Of a stretch of DNA of 64,000 nucleotides, positions 33,902 through 43,261 are shown in pieces (positions within the stretch are counted from its first letter, which is position 1; every line of letters starts with the position of its first letter). The DNA lies in assembly GCA_045652245.1 (NCBI GenBank), contig JAZRTY010000039.1:4824-68823 (forward strand), written 5' to 3'. Origin of the DNA: SIG622 sp045652245. GTDB lineage: Bacteria > Bacillota > Clostridia > Oscillospirales > CAG-382. A program made the position numbers and the translations under genes. The notes beneath the pieces are model-generated. The model had not been told where the DNA came from. It saw only the letters and a list, made by a program, of their open reading frames with translations, and ran no database searches.

Positions 33902-36211
33902 ATGATAAAAAAAATAATTTCATCAATACTATCTGTAGTTATTCTGCTTTCAACAGTTGCTTTTACTGCAAGTGCTGATGGAGAAACTATAAAGTTTATT
34001 TTATCTTCGGACGGAGAAAGCAGTGTAACTGTTCCTGGAACCGTTGGTGCTACTTTCGAAGTCGACTTTATTATCGTAAATACTGAAAGCAATGACTACG
34101 AAGCTATTGTAACAAATGCTATAAAGTATAATCCGGAATTGCTTGAGCTTGTAAGTTGCACTCCTACAAATAGATGTACCGTTCTTGGAAATAACTCCGG
34201 TGATAAATTTGTTAAAACCGGAACCGGCGGGGATGAAGCTATAGATTCTTCAGAATATACTTATTGTACGTTAACATTTAAAACTCTTGTAGCTTCGGGT
34301 CTCGGCACTATTACATCAAGGCCGAAGGATGCTTCTATTAGCATTTATAACAGCAATACAAACCGATACGACGATATTTATAAAGGTGATGATGGTACAA
34401 TTGCTCTTGAAAGCCTAGATGTCACCATCGGTACCGGATATAGTCCTGTTACACAGGTTAGTTTGAATCCGACAAATGCTACTATTGACATTGAAGAAAC
34501 AATAGATGTTACTGTTTCTATTAATGCTGATGCCTCCAATAAAAACTTTACAGTTGTATCTCAAGATACCAACGTTGCAAGTGTTGAAAAAATCTCTGAT
34601 AACACCTTTAGAGTTACAGGTGTAAACAAAGATCTCTTGCCAAATGGATGCACAACAAAAATAATTGTTTCTGCGGCTGATAACCAAAAGGCTGAGTTTA
34701 CTGTTAATGTAAATGCTCCTAAGGTTACACTTATTCCTGCCAGTGCTGAGCTCTATTCTGAAGATACACTGCAAATGCAGGCTACTATTCTTCCAAGCAA
34801 CAGAATAATTACATTTAAGTCACATAATAAGGATAATGAGAGTGTTAATGATATTGTCCGTATATCACCCGAAGGTCTTGTTGTAGCCCTAAAGGCGGGT
34901 GAGGCTATAGTTACTGCACAAGATAATTTCAATCCCAATATTAACAAGACAAGCAACATAATTGTTAAACCCGACGGATTAGTGCTCGCAGATGCTTCTG
35001 TAAATGTTGGTAAAACTGTAACACCTACATTTACTAAGAATATGTCAGAGGCGAGAAAGAATAAGTATACCTTTACTTTTGCAAGTGGTAATGAAGCGGT
35101 TGCAACAGTTAATGCTACAACAGGCGTTGTTACCGGTGTTAGCGCAGGTACTGCAGAAATTACCGTTACAGGTACAGCTGCAGGACTTAGTACACTTACT
35201 GCTACTTGCACCATCACCGTAAGTCCCGGTGGCGGCGGCGGTGGTGGCGGCGGAGGCGGAGGCGGTGTCTCCAGCTATAAGCTGACAATCTGCACTCCTG
35301 ACGGTGAAGAACTGAAAGTCGAAACAAAGACATCAGGTACAACTATTAAGGTTGCGGATTATACCTTTACTAAGGACGGCTACACTTTTGAAGGTCTCTT
35401 TACAGATAAGGAGCTTACAAAGAAGGCAGAGGACTTTAAGATAACCAAGGCTACAACTCTTTATGCAAAGTTTGTAGAAGCTCAAGTAAAGCCCGACAGA
35501 CCTGCTTCTATTCCATCTGCACTTACAGATGTGCACGTTGCATATATCGTAGGTCGTGGTGAGGGTAAGGTACAGCCTGAGGCGAGCATCACAAGAGCAG
35601 AAGTTGCAACAATTTTCTTCAGACTTCTTGAAGATGAAATCAGAGACGCAAATTACACTAAAGAAAACAACTTTACTGATGTAAATCAGGGCGATTGGTT
35701 CAACACAGCTGTTTCCACACTTGCAAAGCTTGAAATTCTTAACGGATACAAGGAAGCTGACGGAACATACAGCTTCAGACCTAACAACCCGATAACACGT
35801 GGCGAGTATGCAACAATTGTTTCAAGACTTGCATCTGTAGAAGGAAGTGAAAGTGTTCCTCTCAGCGATATCTCTGAACACTGGGCTTATGAAAATATTC
35901 TTAAGGCAACTTCGCTCGGCTGGATAAAGGGTTATGAGGATGGTACCTTCAGACCTACTAACGATATAACAAGAGCAGAAGCAATGACTCTTACCAACAG
36001 AGTTCTTTGCAGAGAGCCTGAAACAGTTGAGGATATTCTTTCTGAACAGATGATAACCTTTACAGATAATGCAGACACAAGTATGTGGTATTATCTTGCA
36101 ATCCAGGAAGCAACAAACAGCCACGAATACAAGATGAAGGCTGACGGAAAGCATGAAACATGGACAAAGCTTACCGAAACTCCTGACTGGACAAAGCTTG
36201 AAAAGGAATAA
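33902..36211 (+). CDS. SLH-anchored surface protein with N-terminal cohesin-like and BIG2 domains
   Basis: With the ATG at 33902, nine bases after AAAGGA, the product is 769 residues. Order: signal peptide (about 1-25); a cohesin-like domain (VTVPGTVGATFEVDFIIVN ... IKYNPELLELVSC ... YCTLTFKTL, about 30-185); three BIG2-like Ig domains (about 185-440) with VTGVSAGTAEITVTGTA; a run of 12 glycines; one InlB-type repeat (YKLTICTPDGEELK ... LYAKF); and three SLH domains (about 540-720) with ITRAEVATIFFRLL, ITRGEYATIVSRLA and ITRAEAMTLTNRVL. The SLH domains should bind pyruvylated wall polymer. Cohesin plus SLH is the layout of an anchoring scaffoldin, so it may dock the dockerin-bearing protein encoded just upstream. 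Docking is inference. Confidence 0.85.
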   Translation: MIKKIISSILSVVILLSTVAFTASADGETIKFILSSDGESSVTVPGTVGATFEVDFIIVNTESNDYEAIVTNAIKYNPELLELVSCTPTNRCTVLGNNSGDKFVKTGTGGDEAIDSSEYTYCTLTFKTLVASGLGTITSRPKDASISIYNSNTNRYDDIYKGDDGTIALESLDVTIGTGYSPVTQVSLNPTNATIDIEETIDVTVSINADASNKNFTVVSQDTNVASVEKISDNTFRVTGVNKDLLPNGCTTKIIVSAADNQKAEFTVNVNAPKVTLIPASAELYSEDTLQMQATILPSNRIITFKSHNKDNESVNDIVRISPEGLVVALKAGEAIVTAQDNFNPNINKTSNIIVKPDGLVLADASVNVGKTVTPTFTKNMSEARKNKYTFTFASGNEAVATVNATTGVVTGVSAGTAEITVTGTAAGLSTLTATCTITVSPGGGGGGGGGGGGGVSSYKLTICTPDGEELKVETKTSGTTIKVADYTFTKDGYTFEGLFTDKELTKKAEDFKITKATTLYAKFVEAQVKPDRPASIPSALTDVHVAYIVGRGEGKVQPEASITRAEVATIFFRLLEDEIRDANYTKENNFTDVNQGDWFNTAVSTLAKLEILNGYKEADGTYSFRPNNPITRGEYATIVSRLASVEGSESVPLSDISEHWAYENILKATSLGWIKGYEDGTFRPTNDITRAEAMTLTNRVLCREPETVEDILSEQMITFTDNADTSMWYYLAIQEATNSHEYKMKADGKHETWTKLTETPDWTKLEKE

Positions 36212-36240
36212 TTTTCTCTTGTAAATATCTGAATATATTG

Positions 36241-36275
36241 GTCAAGTCCGACGTTTGTCGGGCTTGACTTTTGCT
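36241..36275 (+). terminator. intrinsic terminator after the SLH anchor gene
   Basis: GTCAAGTCCGAC / GTCGGGCTTGAC hairpin followed by TTTTGCTTTTTT. Confidence 0.85.
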
Positions 36276-36322
36276 TTTTTACCAAAAACAATATAGTTTA
36301 ATAAAAATTTTTCTTCTGTCTA

Positions 36323-36351
36323 TTGACGAAAACCGTATAATGTAGTAAAAT
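36323..36351 (+). promoter_or_regulatory. promoter of the kinase-mreB pair
   Basis: TTGACG, 17-base spacer, TAAAAT, about 37 bases before the histidine kinase start codon. Confidence 0.65.
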
Positions 36352-36387
36352 ATAAAGTAAGGGATTTTATCAAAAGGGGGAAAACAG

Positions 36388-37140
36388 ATGCGAAAAAAAT
36401 GCGGACTGTTTGATTTTCTTTTCCGGAAGAAAACTGACCGTGAAATTTTGAAATTACGTGACGAACAGAACGCCTTTCTTGGCATCGTAGCACACGATTT
36501 GCGCACTCCCATGACAAGTATTGCAGGCTTTGTTGATGCAATTCTTGACGGAACAATTCCACCCGAAAAGCAGGAGCATTATCTGAAAATTGTCTCCTCT
36601 GAGTCTCACAGGCTTTCAAGACTTGTAAGCAACCTGTTGAATATTTCGAGAATACAGTCCGGGCAAGGAAGTCTTAACATTACAGACTTCGATGTTTGTG
36701 AAAATGCCCGTCTTGCTCTTATATCCCTGGAGCAGCAGATAAATGCTAAAAATATTGAAATTGATTTTTCACCCTGTGCAGATAACTGTTATGTGAGTGC
36801 CGACAGCGAAGCAATACATCAGGTTTTATATAATTTACTTCACAATGCAATAAAGTTTTCCGATGACGGTGGGAAAATCAAGATAAGTATTGAAGAACAC
36901 GAAAAGAATAAGTATCTGGTTTGCGTTTCCAACACCGGTGACGGAATACCCGAAGACGAGCTGCCGCATATTTTTGACAGATTCCACAAATCCGGTGCGT
37001 CAGGTGGTGCAGGACTCGGACTTTATATATGTAAGACAGTAATAGACCTTCACGGTGAGGACATATGGGCAGAGTCAAAGGAAAACGAATATACTTCCTT
37101 TAAGTTTACATTGACTGCAAAGAAAGCCCGGAACGACTAA
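36388..37140 (+). CDS. orphan soluble sensor histidine kinase
   Basis: A 250-residue protein with HisKA and HATPase_c domains and almost nothing else. The phospho-acceptor lies in FLGIVAHDLRTPMTSIAGF (H-box near residue 35); the ATP-binding domain shows LLHNAIKFSDDGG (N box), DGIPEDELPHIFDRF (G1/F) and GAGLGLYICK (G2). There is no membrane helix and only about 25 residues before the kinase core, so it has no visible sensor domain; input must come from partners. No response regulator lies nearby. RBS AAGGGGG precedes the ATG; it is probably co-transcribed with the mreB-like gene 35 bases downstream. Confidence 0.9.
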   Translation: MRKKCGLFDFLFRKKTDREILKLRDEQNAFLGIVAHDLRTPMTSIAGFVDAILDGTIPPEKQEHYLKIVSSESHRLSRLVSNLLNISRIQSGQGSLNITDFDVCENARLALISLEQQINAKNIEIDFSPCADNCYVSADSEAIHQVLYNLLHNAIKFSDDGGKIKISIEEHEKNKYLVCVSNTGDGIPEDELPHIFDRFHKSGASGGAGLGLYICKTVIDLHGEDIWAESKENEYTSFKFTLTAKKARND

Positions 37141-37175
37141 TATCTTCGTAAAGAAAGCGAAAGGAACAATAAAAA

Positions 37176-38195
37176 ATGATAAATGATATCGGAATTGACC
37201 TTGGCACATCTACTGTTCTTGTGTATGTTAAGGGCAAGGGCGTAATACTTGAGGAGCCCTCGGTTGTAGTTGTGGATAAGAACACCGGCAAGGTAATAAC
37301 AGTCGGCAGGGAAGCAGAAAAGATGCTTGGCAGAACGCCTGCCGGACTTGTGGCAATTCATCCTATGCGTGACGGTGTTATCAATCACTACGACATGGCA
37401 CTTCAGATGATAAAATACTTCATGAAGAAGGCAATTGGAAACACCTTCTTTAAACCCAGAGTTATCGTTGCAGTTCCGAGTGGCATTACCGAGGTTGAGG
37501 AAAGAGCTGTTTGCGAGGCTACAATGAGAGCAGGTGCCAAGCGTGTATATCTTATCGAGGAGCCTGTTGCAGCCGCAATCGGTGCCGGACTTGATATTTC
37601 AAAGCCTGTGGGAAATATGGTAATAGACATTGGTGGTGGAACTACCGATATTGCAGTTATGTCGCTCGGAGATGTTGTTTGCTCGGAGTCTATAAAGGTC
37701 GCAGGCAACAGACTTGACGAGTCGATTGTAAAATATATAAGAAGAAAGCACAGTATGCTTATTGGTGAAACTACTGCCGAGCAGCTCAAAATTCAAATCG
37801 GTACTGCGTGGCCCTTTTCCGAGCCTCACTCAAGAGAAGTAAAGGGCAGATGCCTTATTGAGGGACTTCCGAAAAAGGTTACAATCACTACAAAGGAGTT
37901 AATTGAAGCGATGGACGAGCCGTTTACGCAGATTGTTGATGCAGTTTGCCGTATAATCGAGATGACCTCGCCCGAGCTTGTCGGGGATATTGCTTCTTCG
38001 GGAATTGTTCTGACCGGTGGCGGAAGCAAGCTTCGTGGTATAGACAAGCTGATTGAAAAGGCAACCGGTATTAAGACTCACATTCCGGAGAATCCTTCAA
38101 ACAGCGTGGTTATCGGCGCAGGTCGTTCGCTTGAAAACATCTCTCTTATGCCGGAGGGCGTTCGCAATATTTCAAGAAGAAGATTTACAGAATAA
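37176..38195 (+). CDS. MreB/Mbl-family rod-shape-determining protein
   Basis: Actin-like ATPase of 339 residues. Phosphate 1 motif IGIDLGTSTVLVYVKGKG, connect/phosphate 2 region NMVIDIGGGTTDIAVMSLG (about residues 147-165), adenosine motif IVLTGGGSKLRGIDKLI. It directs lateral wall synthesis in rods. It is not next to mreC/mreD/minD, so it is more likely an Mbl- or MreBH-like paralogue than the main mreB. It follows the soluble histidine kinase by 35 bases, an uncommon pairing. Confidence 0.92.
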   Translation: MINDIGIDLGTSTVLVYVKGKGVILEEPSVVVVDKNTGKVITVGREAEKMLGRTPAGLVAIHPMRDGVINHYDMALQMIKYFMKKAIGNTFFKPRVIVAVPSGITEVEERAVCEATMRAGAKRVYLIEEPVAAAIGAGLDISKPVGNMVIDIGGGTTDIAVMSLGDVVCSESIKVAGNRLDESIVKYIRRKHSMLIGETTAEQLKIQIGTAWPFSEPHSREVKGRCLIEGLPKKVTITTKELIEAMDEPFTQIVDAVCRIIEMTSPELVGDIASSGIVLTGGGSKLRGIDKLIEKATGIKTHIPENPSNSVVIGAGRSLENISLMPEGVRNISRRRFTE

Positions 38196-38235
38196 TTATA
38201 TTGGTGGCATCGAAAGGTGCCACTGTTTTTGTCAT

Positions 38236-38355
38236 AGCCTTCTCCTTGAGGAGAAGGTGGGTTTTGCGAAGCAAAACTCGGATGAGGCGGAACATTAAAG
38301 GTGAAATAACCCCTCATCAGTCACTCCGTGACAGCTTCCCCCAAAGGGGAAGCCT
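38236..38355 (+). repeat. palindromic repeat family B, copy without a gene
   Basis: L arm: AGCCTTCTCCTTGAGGAGAAGG, then GGTTTTGCGAAGCAAAACTCGGATGAGG. Short centre CGGAACATTAAAGGTGAAATAA. R arm: CCCCTCATCAGTCACTCCGTGACAGC, then TTCCCCCAAAGGGGAAGCCT. It has the same order of hairpins as the arms around the DUF559 gene, but the centre is only about 20 bases. Confidence 0.8.
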
Positions 38356-38420
38356 GCAAAAAACGACCTGTTATACGGGTGGGCATTTACGGTTTTTAGA
38401 AAAATATTTTCAAAACATCT

Positions 38421-38448
38421 TTACTTCTTTAAAAAAGTGTGTTATAAT
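38421..38448 (+). promoter_or_regulatory. promoter of guaB
   Basis: TTACTT, 16-base spacer, TATAAT, 42 bases before the guaB start codon. Confidence 0.65.
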
Positions 38449-38490
38449 TATGATGTATAACAATATTTTAATAATCAAGGAGAACAGAAA

Positions 38491-39993
38491 ATGGCTTACT
38501 ACTATCCAGAACCGTCAAGAACCTTTAGTGAATATCTTTTAATACCCGGATATTCAGATGCAAATTGTATTCCTGCAAATGTCAGCCTGAAAACACCACT
38601 TGTTAAATTCCGTAAGGGCGAAGAGCCGGAATTGTCAATGAATATTCCGCTTGTTTCAGCTATCATGCAGTCGGTTTCGGATGACAAGATGGCTATTGCA
38701 CTTGCTAAAGAGGGTGGCGTTTCCTTTATATATGGCTCGCAGACAATTGAACAGGAAGCTGAAATGGTAAGACGTGTTAAGAATTATAAAGCAGGCTTTG
38801 TTACTTCCGATTCAAATATAGCTCCCGATGCAACTTTAGCAGATGTAATTGAGCTTAAAGAGCGCCTTGGTCACTCAACAATTGCAGTAACTGAGGACGG
38901 AACGCCTAACGGAAAGCTTCTCGGTATCGTTACCGGACGTGATTACAGAATCAGCCGTATGTCAATGGACGAAAAGGTACATACCTTTATGACTCCCCTT
39001 AGTAAGCTCATCACAGCTCCCGAGGGAACAACCCTTAAGGAGTGTAACAACATAATCTGGGATAACAAATTAAATTCCCTTCCGATTGTTGATGCAAATG
39101 GAAAGCTCCTTTACTTCGTTTTCCGTAAGGACTACGACCAGCACAAGGAAAATCCTCACGAATTACTTGACAAAGATAAGAGATATGTTGTTGGTGCAGG
39201 TGTAAATACCCGTGACTATGAAGAAAGAATCCCTGCTCTTATAGAGGCAGGCGCAGATGTTCTTTGTATTGACTCAAGCGAAGGCTTTACCGAGTGGCAG
39301 GCGAGAACTATTGCATTTGTTCGTGAAAAATACGGTGATACAGTAAAAATCGGTGCAGGCAACGTTGTTGACGCAGAGGGCTTCAGATTCTTAGCTGATG
39401 CAGGTGCTGACTTTATTAAAATCGGTATCGGTGGTGGCTCTATCTGTATTACCCGTGAAACAAAGGGCATAGGCAGAGGACAGGCAACTGCAGTAATTGA
39501 CGTAGCACAGGCAAGAGACGAATACTTCAAGGAAACAGGAGTTTATATTCCGATTTGTTCCGACGGTGGAATCGTTCACGACTATCATATCACACTTGCA
39601 CTTGCTATGGGCTGTGATTTCTGTATGCTCGGCAGATACTTCTCACGTTTTGATGAGTCTCCTACAAATAAGATTATGATTAACGGAAATTATATGAAGG
39701 AATACTGGGGCGAAGGAAGTGCAAGAGCACGTAACTGGCAGAGATACGACCTCGGGGGTGCAGCAAAGCTCTCCTTTGTTGAGGGTGTTGACTGCTACGT
39801 TCCGTATGCAGGTCCGCTTCATGATAACCTTGCAATTACTCTTGCAAAGGTGCGTTCGACTATGTGTAACTGTGGCGCACTTTCAATTGAAGAGCTCCAG
39901 AAGAAAGCAAAGCTCACACTTGTAAGCTCTGTTTCGATTGTCGAGGGCGGTGCTCACGACGTACTCGTAAAAGACCAGACTCAAGGACGATAA
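38491..39993 (+). CDS. guaB: IMP dehydrogenase
   Basis: Oxidises IMP to XMP, the committed step to GMP. At 500 residues it shows the TIM-barrel start (PLVSAIMQSVSDDKMAIALAKEGGVSFIYG), a central CBS pair (TLADVIELKERLGHSTIAVTEDG to LPIVDANGKLLYFVFRKD), the catalytic loop FIKIGIGGGSICITRE with the active-site Cys, and the CSDGGIVHDYHI and MLGRYFSRFDESP phosphate-binding motifs. The loop reads GIGGGSIC rather than the common GIGPGSIC, as in a divergent subgroup. RBS AAGGAGAA; its own promoter is upstream. Confidence 0.95.
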   Translation: MAYYYPEPSRTFSEYLLIPGYSDANCIPANVSLKTPLVKFRKGEEPELSMNIPLVSAIMQSVSDDKMAIALAKEGGVSFIYGSQTIEQEAEMVRRVKNYKAGFVTSDSNIAPDATLADVIELKERLGHSTIAVTEDGTPNGKLLGIVTGRDYRISRMSMDEKVHTFMTPLSKLITAPEGTTLKECNNIIWDNKLNSLPIVDANGKLLYFVFRKDYDQHKENPHELLDKDKRYVVGAGVNTRDYEERIPALIEAGADVLCIDSSEGFTEWQARTIAFVREKYGDTVKIGAGNVVDAEGFRFLADAGADFIKIGIGGGSICITRETKGIGRGQATAVIDVAQARDEYFKETGVYIPICSDGGIVHDYHITLALAMGCDFCMLGRYFSRFDESPTNKIMINGNYMKEYWGEGSARARNWQRYDLGGAAKLSFVEGVDCYVPYAGPLHDNLAITLAKVRSTMCNCGALSIEELQKKAKLTLVSSVSIVEGGAHDVLVKDQTQGR

Positions 39994-39996
39994 TAT

Positions 39997-40134
39997 TATG
40001 GGGGCTTCTCGCCCCATACCCCTTTTCGCAGGGCTCCTCGCCCTGCACCTCGGTCGCTTTTTGAAAAATGCGACGCAAAAACTTTAACACTTTACGCCGA
40101 ACTGTTCTGCTTCGCAAAACAGTCCGGCGGGAAT
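39997..40134 (+). repeat. palindromic repeat family A, copy 2
   Basis: GGGGCTTCTCGCCCC and CAGGGCTCCTCGCCCTG hairpins, then GCGACGC-type arm GTCGCTTTTTGAAAAATGCGAC, AAAACTTTAACACTTTACGCCG and a final ACTGTTCTGCTTCGCAAAACAGT hairpin. Same build as the copies near 2831, 49897, 59514 and 63765. Confidence 0.75.
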
Positions 40135-40140
40135 ACAAAA

Positions 40141-40258
40141 AGCCTTCCCCCTCGGGGGAAGGTGGGTTTGCGTAAGCAAACTCGGATGAGGGGACATTAA
40201 CGGCGAAATAACCCCTCATCAGTCACTCCGTGACAGCTTCCCCCCAAGGGGAAGCCTT
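40141..40258 (+). repeat. palindromic repeat family B, second gene-free copy
   Basis: L arm AGCCTTCCCCCTCGGGGGAAGG with GTTTGCGTAAGCAAACTCGGATGAGG, centre of about 20 bases, R arm CCCCTCATCAGTCACTCCGTGACAGC with CTTCCCCCCAAGGGGAAG. About 80% or more similar to the copy at 38236 by eye. It abuts repeat A at 39997-40134. Confidence 0.8.
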
Positions 40259-40545
40259 CAAAAATCCTTTCCCTTGACTTGGGCTCTTTTTGATTACTTT
40301 TTCCAGCTCTAAGGTGGGAAAAAGTAATTAGGGGTTTCAGGGGGTGAAACCCCATGAATTCTCGTAAAAAGTGGGATTCTAGGGGGATGAAATCCTCTGG
40401 TAATAAACGATTTGTTATTTCAAAACGGGCGACTAATAGTCGCCCCTACGAATACGAACCGGACAGATGTGAAATCTGTTTGTATGTTTCGGGAAATTTC
40501 TTATAAAAAATAAAAACACATTAAATCTCAGGGCTTAACGAAATA
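40259..40545. repeat. mixed repeat debris before recD2
   Basis: No gene is seen. It holds a TTTCCCTTGAC-type segment also found near 50150, several short G-rich hairpins (GGGGTTTCAGGGGGTGAAACCCC), a GGGCGACtaataGTCGCCC hairpin near 40428 and CAGATtgtgaaATCTG. With 39997-40258 it makes a 550-base repeat cluster. Confidence 0.5.
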
Positions 40546-40588
40546 AAGTTGAGCCCTGAAAAAATAAATAAAGAGAGGAGGCTCGTTT

Positions 40589-42805
40589 TTGGCAGAAAAA
40601 TTTGATACTGTAAAGGGCGAAGTACAGGACGTTACCTACACTAACGAAATAAACGGCTATACCGTCTGTGTTATAGATTACGAGGATGAGCTTCTGACTC
40701 TTGTTGGTACTATGCCGTTTATAAATGTCGGCGAAACTATAAATGCCGTCGGGAAATTTACCATTCACCCTACCTTTGGACGTCAATTTCGTGTTGAGCA
40801 TTATGAAAAAGAGCTTCCGACAAGCGAGGAATCAATTATTGCGTATCTTTCTTCGGGGGCTATAAAGGGCATAGGTCCTGTTATTGCAAGAAGAATTGTT
40901 GCAAAATATGGGAGTGATTCGCTGGACGTTCTTGAAAACCACAGCGAATATCTTTCAGATATAAACGGAATATCAAAAAAGAAAGCCCGTGAAATCGGGG
41001 AATCTTACGCCGGTCAGTTCGGCATGCGGAATGTTATGATGTACTTTAACGGAATTTTGACTACAAGTGTTGCAATGAAGGTTTATAAAAGATACGGAGA
41101 TGCAGCAGTTGATATAGTTAAGAGAAATCCGTATGTTCTGTGCGAGAATATAAGTGGAGTCGGCTTTGAAAGAGCAGATGCCGTAGCACGCAAGCTCGGT
41201 GTTGACGAGCATTCGCATTTCCGTATTGAATCGGGAATGAAATATATACTTAAAATGAATCTTTTACGCAACGGAAACTGCTATATGCCACAGGAGTTGC
41301 TCCTTTCCGAGACGACCACCCTGCTCGGCGTTACACACGAGGAAGCACAGAACGCACTTCGTGCGATTATCTCTCTCGGACAGGCTATTGCGGTAAAGTA
41401 CGGTGATACACTTGCAATTTATATAGACTACGCATATAATGCCGAGAAATTCTGCGCCGAAAGACTCAAAATGCTCTCGGATGTTTCGGTAAATATACCC
41501 GTAAAACGGGCGAACGATTATATAGATACAGCACAAGCAGAAATGGACCTTGTTTTTGCGCCACTTCAGCGCAAGGCGATAAAGGCTGCAGTAGATAACG
41601 GTATGCTGATAATTACGGGTGGCCCCGGCACCGGAAAAACTACAGTTATCCGTGCAATTCTCAAAATTTTTGATGCCTTTGGGATTGACACACTTCTGGC
41701 AGCCCCCACAGGCAGAGCTGCCAAGAGAATGACACACGCTACCGGCAGAGAAGCACGTACAATTCACAGGCTTCTTGAGAGCGGCTACGGTGATGACGAT
41801 AATCCAAGTATTACAACCTTTGCAAAGGACGAGGATAATCCACTTGACTGTCAAGCACTGATAGTAGATGAAATCTCAATGTGTGATATTTTTCTGCTGT
41901 CGTCGCTTCTTTCTGCCATAAGGCCCGGAACAAAGCTCATCTTTATCGGGGACAGCGACCAGCTGCCACCTGTGGGAGCCGGAGATACACTTCGTGATAT
42001 GATAAAAAGCGAAGTGATACCAACCGTTCGTCTTGATGAGGTTTTCCGTCAGAGTGAGGGAAGTGGAATTGTTATTGCCGCACACAAAATAAATAAGGGA
42101 GAAATCCCGGCTACCGACAACAAAAGCGACGATTTCTTTTTCATGAAAAGAACGTCTCCGAAGGATGTAACAGAGCTTATTTGTTCTCTTGCGTCCGACA
42201 GACTCGTAAACGCATATAATTACAATCCGGTCGAGGATATTCAGATTATAACTCCGTCAAGAAAAGGAATTACAGGAACGGTAAATCTCAACGCAATACT
42301 TCAGAGTGTTCTCAATCCACAGAGCCTTTCAAAAACCGAACGCAAAGTCGGCGAAATTATATACCGTGAGGGAGATAAGGTAATGCAGATAAAAAACAAT
42401 TACCTGCAGGAATGGAAGTATGACGACGGACGAAGCGGCGACGGAGTCTTTAACGGCGAAATAGGGACTATTGAGAGTATAAACAATTACGAAGAAAAGT
42501 TCAGTGTAAATTTTGACGGACGGCACGTCATATACGATATGGCGCAATTTGATGAGATAGAGCACGCATATGCCGTAACGGTACACAAAAGCCAGGGAAG
42601 CGAATATCCGTGTGTTATAATTCCTCTTTTTGACGCACCTCCCGGACTTCTTACGAGAAATATGCTCTATACTGCCGTAACACGTGCGCAAAGACAGGTA
42701 ATTCTTGTAGGCAAAACCGAGGTTATGACAGAGATGATAAACAACAACCGTCAGATAAAGAGACACACAGGACTTTGTTCAATGCTCAAAAAAGAAGATA
42801 ACTGA
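40589..42805 (+). CDS. recD2: RecD-like ATP-dependent DNA helicase (RecD2/YrrC type)
   Basis: SF1 5'-3' helicase of 738 residues. It has the RecD2-specific N-terminal OB and helix-hairpin-helix region (SSGAIKGIGPVIARRIVAKYG, about residues 88-108, and a second near DINGISKKKAREIG), then the helicase core with Walker A ITGGPGTGKTTVIRAIL (about residues 342-358), Walker B LIVDEISMCD, FIGDSDQLPPVGAGD and motif VI region YTAVTRAQRQVILVG. RecD2 acts outside RecBCD in repair. The start is TTG at 40589, seven bases after AGGAGG. It is followed by dut after 13 bases. Confidence 0.93.
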   Translation: MAEKFDTVKGEVQDVTYTNEINGYTVCVIDYEDELLTLVGTMPFINVGETINAVGKFTIHPTFGRQFRVEHYEKELPTSEESIIAYLSSGAIKGIGPVIARRIVAKYGSDSLDVLENHSEYLSDINGISKKKAREIGESYAGQFGMRNVMMYFNGILTTSVAMKVYKRYGDAAVDIVKRNPYVLCENISGVGFERADAVARKLGVDEHSHFRIESGMKYILKMNLLRNGNCYMPQELLLSETTTLLGVTHEEAQNALRAIISLGQAIAVKYGDTLAIYIDYAYNAEKFCAERLKMLSDVSVNIPVKRANDYIDTAQAEMDLVFAPLQRKAIKAAVDNGMLIITGGPGTGKTTVIRAILKIFDAFGIDTLLAAPTGRAAKRMTHATGREARTIHRLLESGYGDDDNPSITTFAKDEDNPLDCQALIVDEISMCDIFLLSSLLSAIRPGTKLIFIGDSDQLPPVGAGDTLRDMIKSEVIPTVRLDEVFRQSEGSGIVIAAHKINKGEIPATDNKSDDFFFMKRTSPKDVTELICSLASDRLVNAYNYNPVEDIQIITPSRKGITGTVNLNAILQSVLNPQSLSKTERKVGEIIYREGDKVMQIKNNYLQEWKYDDGRSGDGVFNGEIGTIESINNYEEKFSVNFDGRHVIYDMAQFDEIEHAYAVTVHKSQGSEYPCVIIPLFDAPPGLLTRNMLYTAVTRAQRQVILVGKTEVMTEMINNNRQIKRHTGLCSMLKKEDN

Positions 42806-42818
42806 AAGGAGATAAATT

Positions 42819-43259
42819 ATGAAAATCGAAATTACAAAGCTATGTGAAAACGCAATTATTCCAAAAAGAGGCTCGGACAAAGCAGCAGGCTATGACCTTT
42901 ATGCTTGCCTTGAATGTGATAGTGTAGAAATCGCACCTCACACTACCGTAAAAATCGGAACAGGACTTGCAATTGCTGTTCCCGACGGATATTTCGGTGC
43001 AGTTTTTGCAAGAAGCGGACTTGCAGCAAAGGAAGGACTCAGACCTGCAAACTGCGTAGGCGTTTGCGACAGCGACTACCGTGGTGAGTATATTGTGGCA
43101 CTTCACAACGATAGCGACGAGATAAGAACTGTAAAGAACGGTGACAGAATTGCTCAGCTTGTTGTTATGCCTTTTCTTGAGGTTGAATTTTCCGAGGTTA
43201 ATGCCCTTTCCGAAACAGAACGTGGCGCCGGTGGGTTTGGAAGTACAGGAAAACAATAA
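42819..43259 (+). CDS. dut: dUTP diphosphatase
   Basis: Trimeric dUTPase of 146 residues that keeps uracil out of DNA and supplies dUMP. All five motifs are visible: AAGYDLYA (1), FARSGLAAKEGL (2), NCVGVCDSDYRGE (3), RIAQLVVMPF (4) and the C-terminal ERGAGGFGSTGKQ (5). RBS GAAAGGAGA is 8 bases before the ATG. It is probably co-transcribed with recD2, a DNA-maintenance pair. Confidence 0.97.
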   Translation: MKIEITKLCENAIIPKRGSDKAAGYDLYACLECDSVEIAPHTTVKIGTGLAIAVPDGYFGAVFARSGLAAKEGLRPANCVGVCDSDYRGEYIVALHNDSDEIRTVKNGDRIAQLVVMPFLEVEFSEVNALSETERGAGGFGSTGKQ

Positions 43260-43261
43260 AA

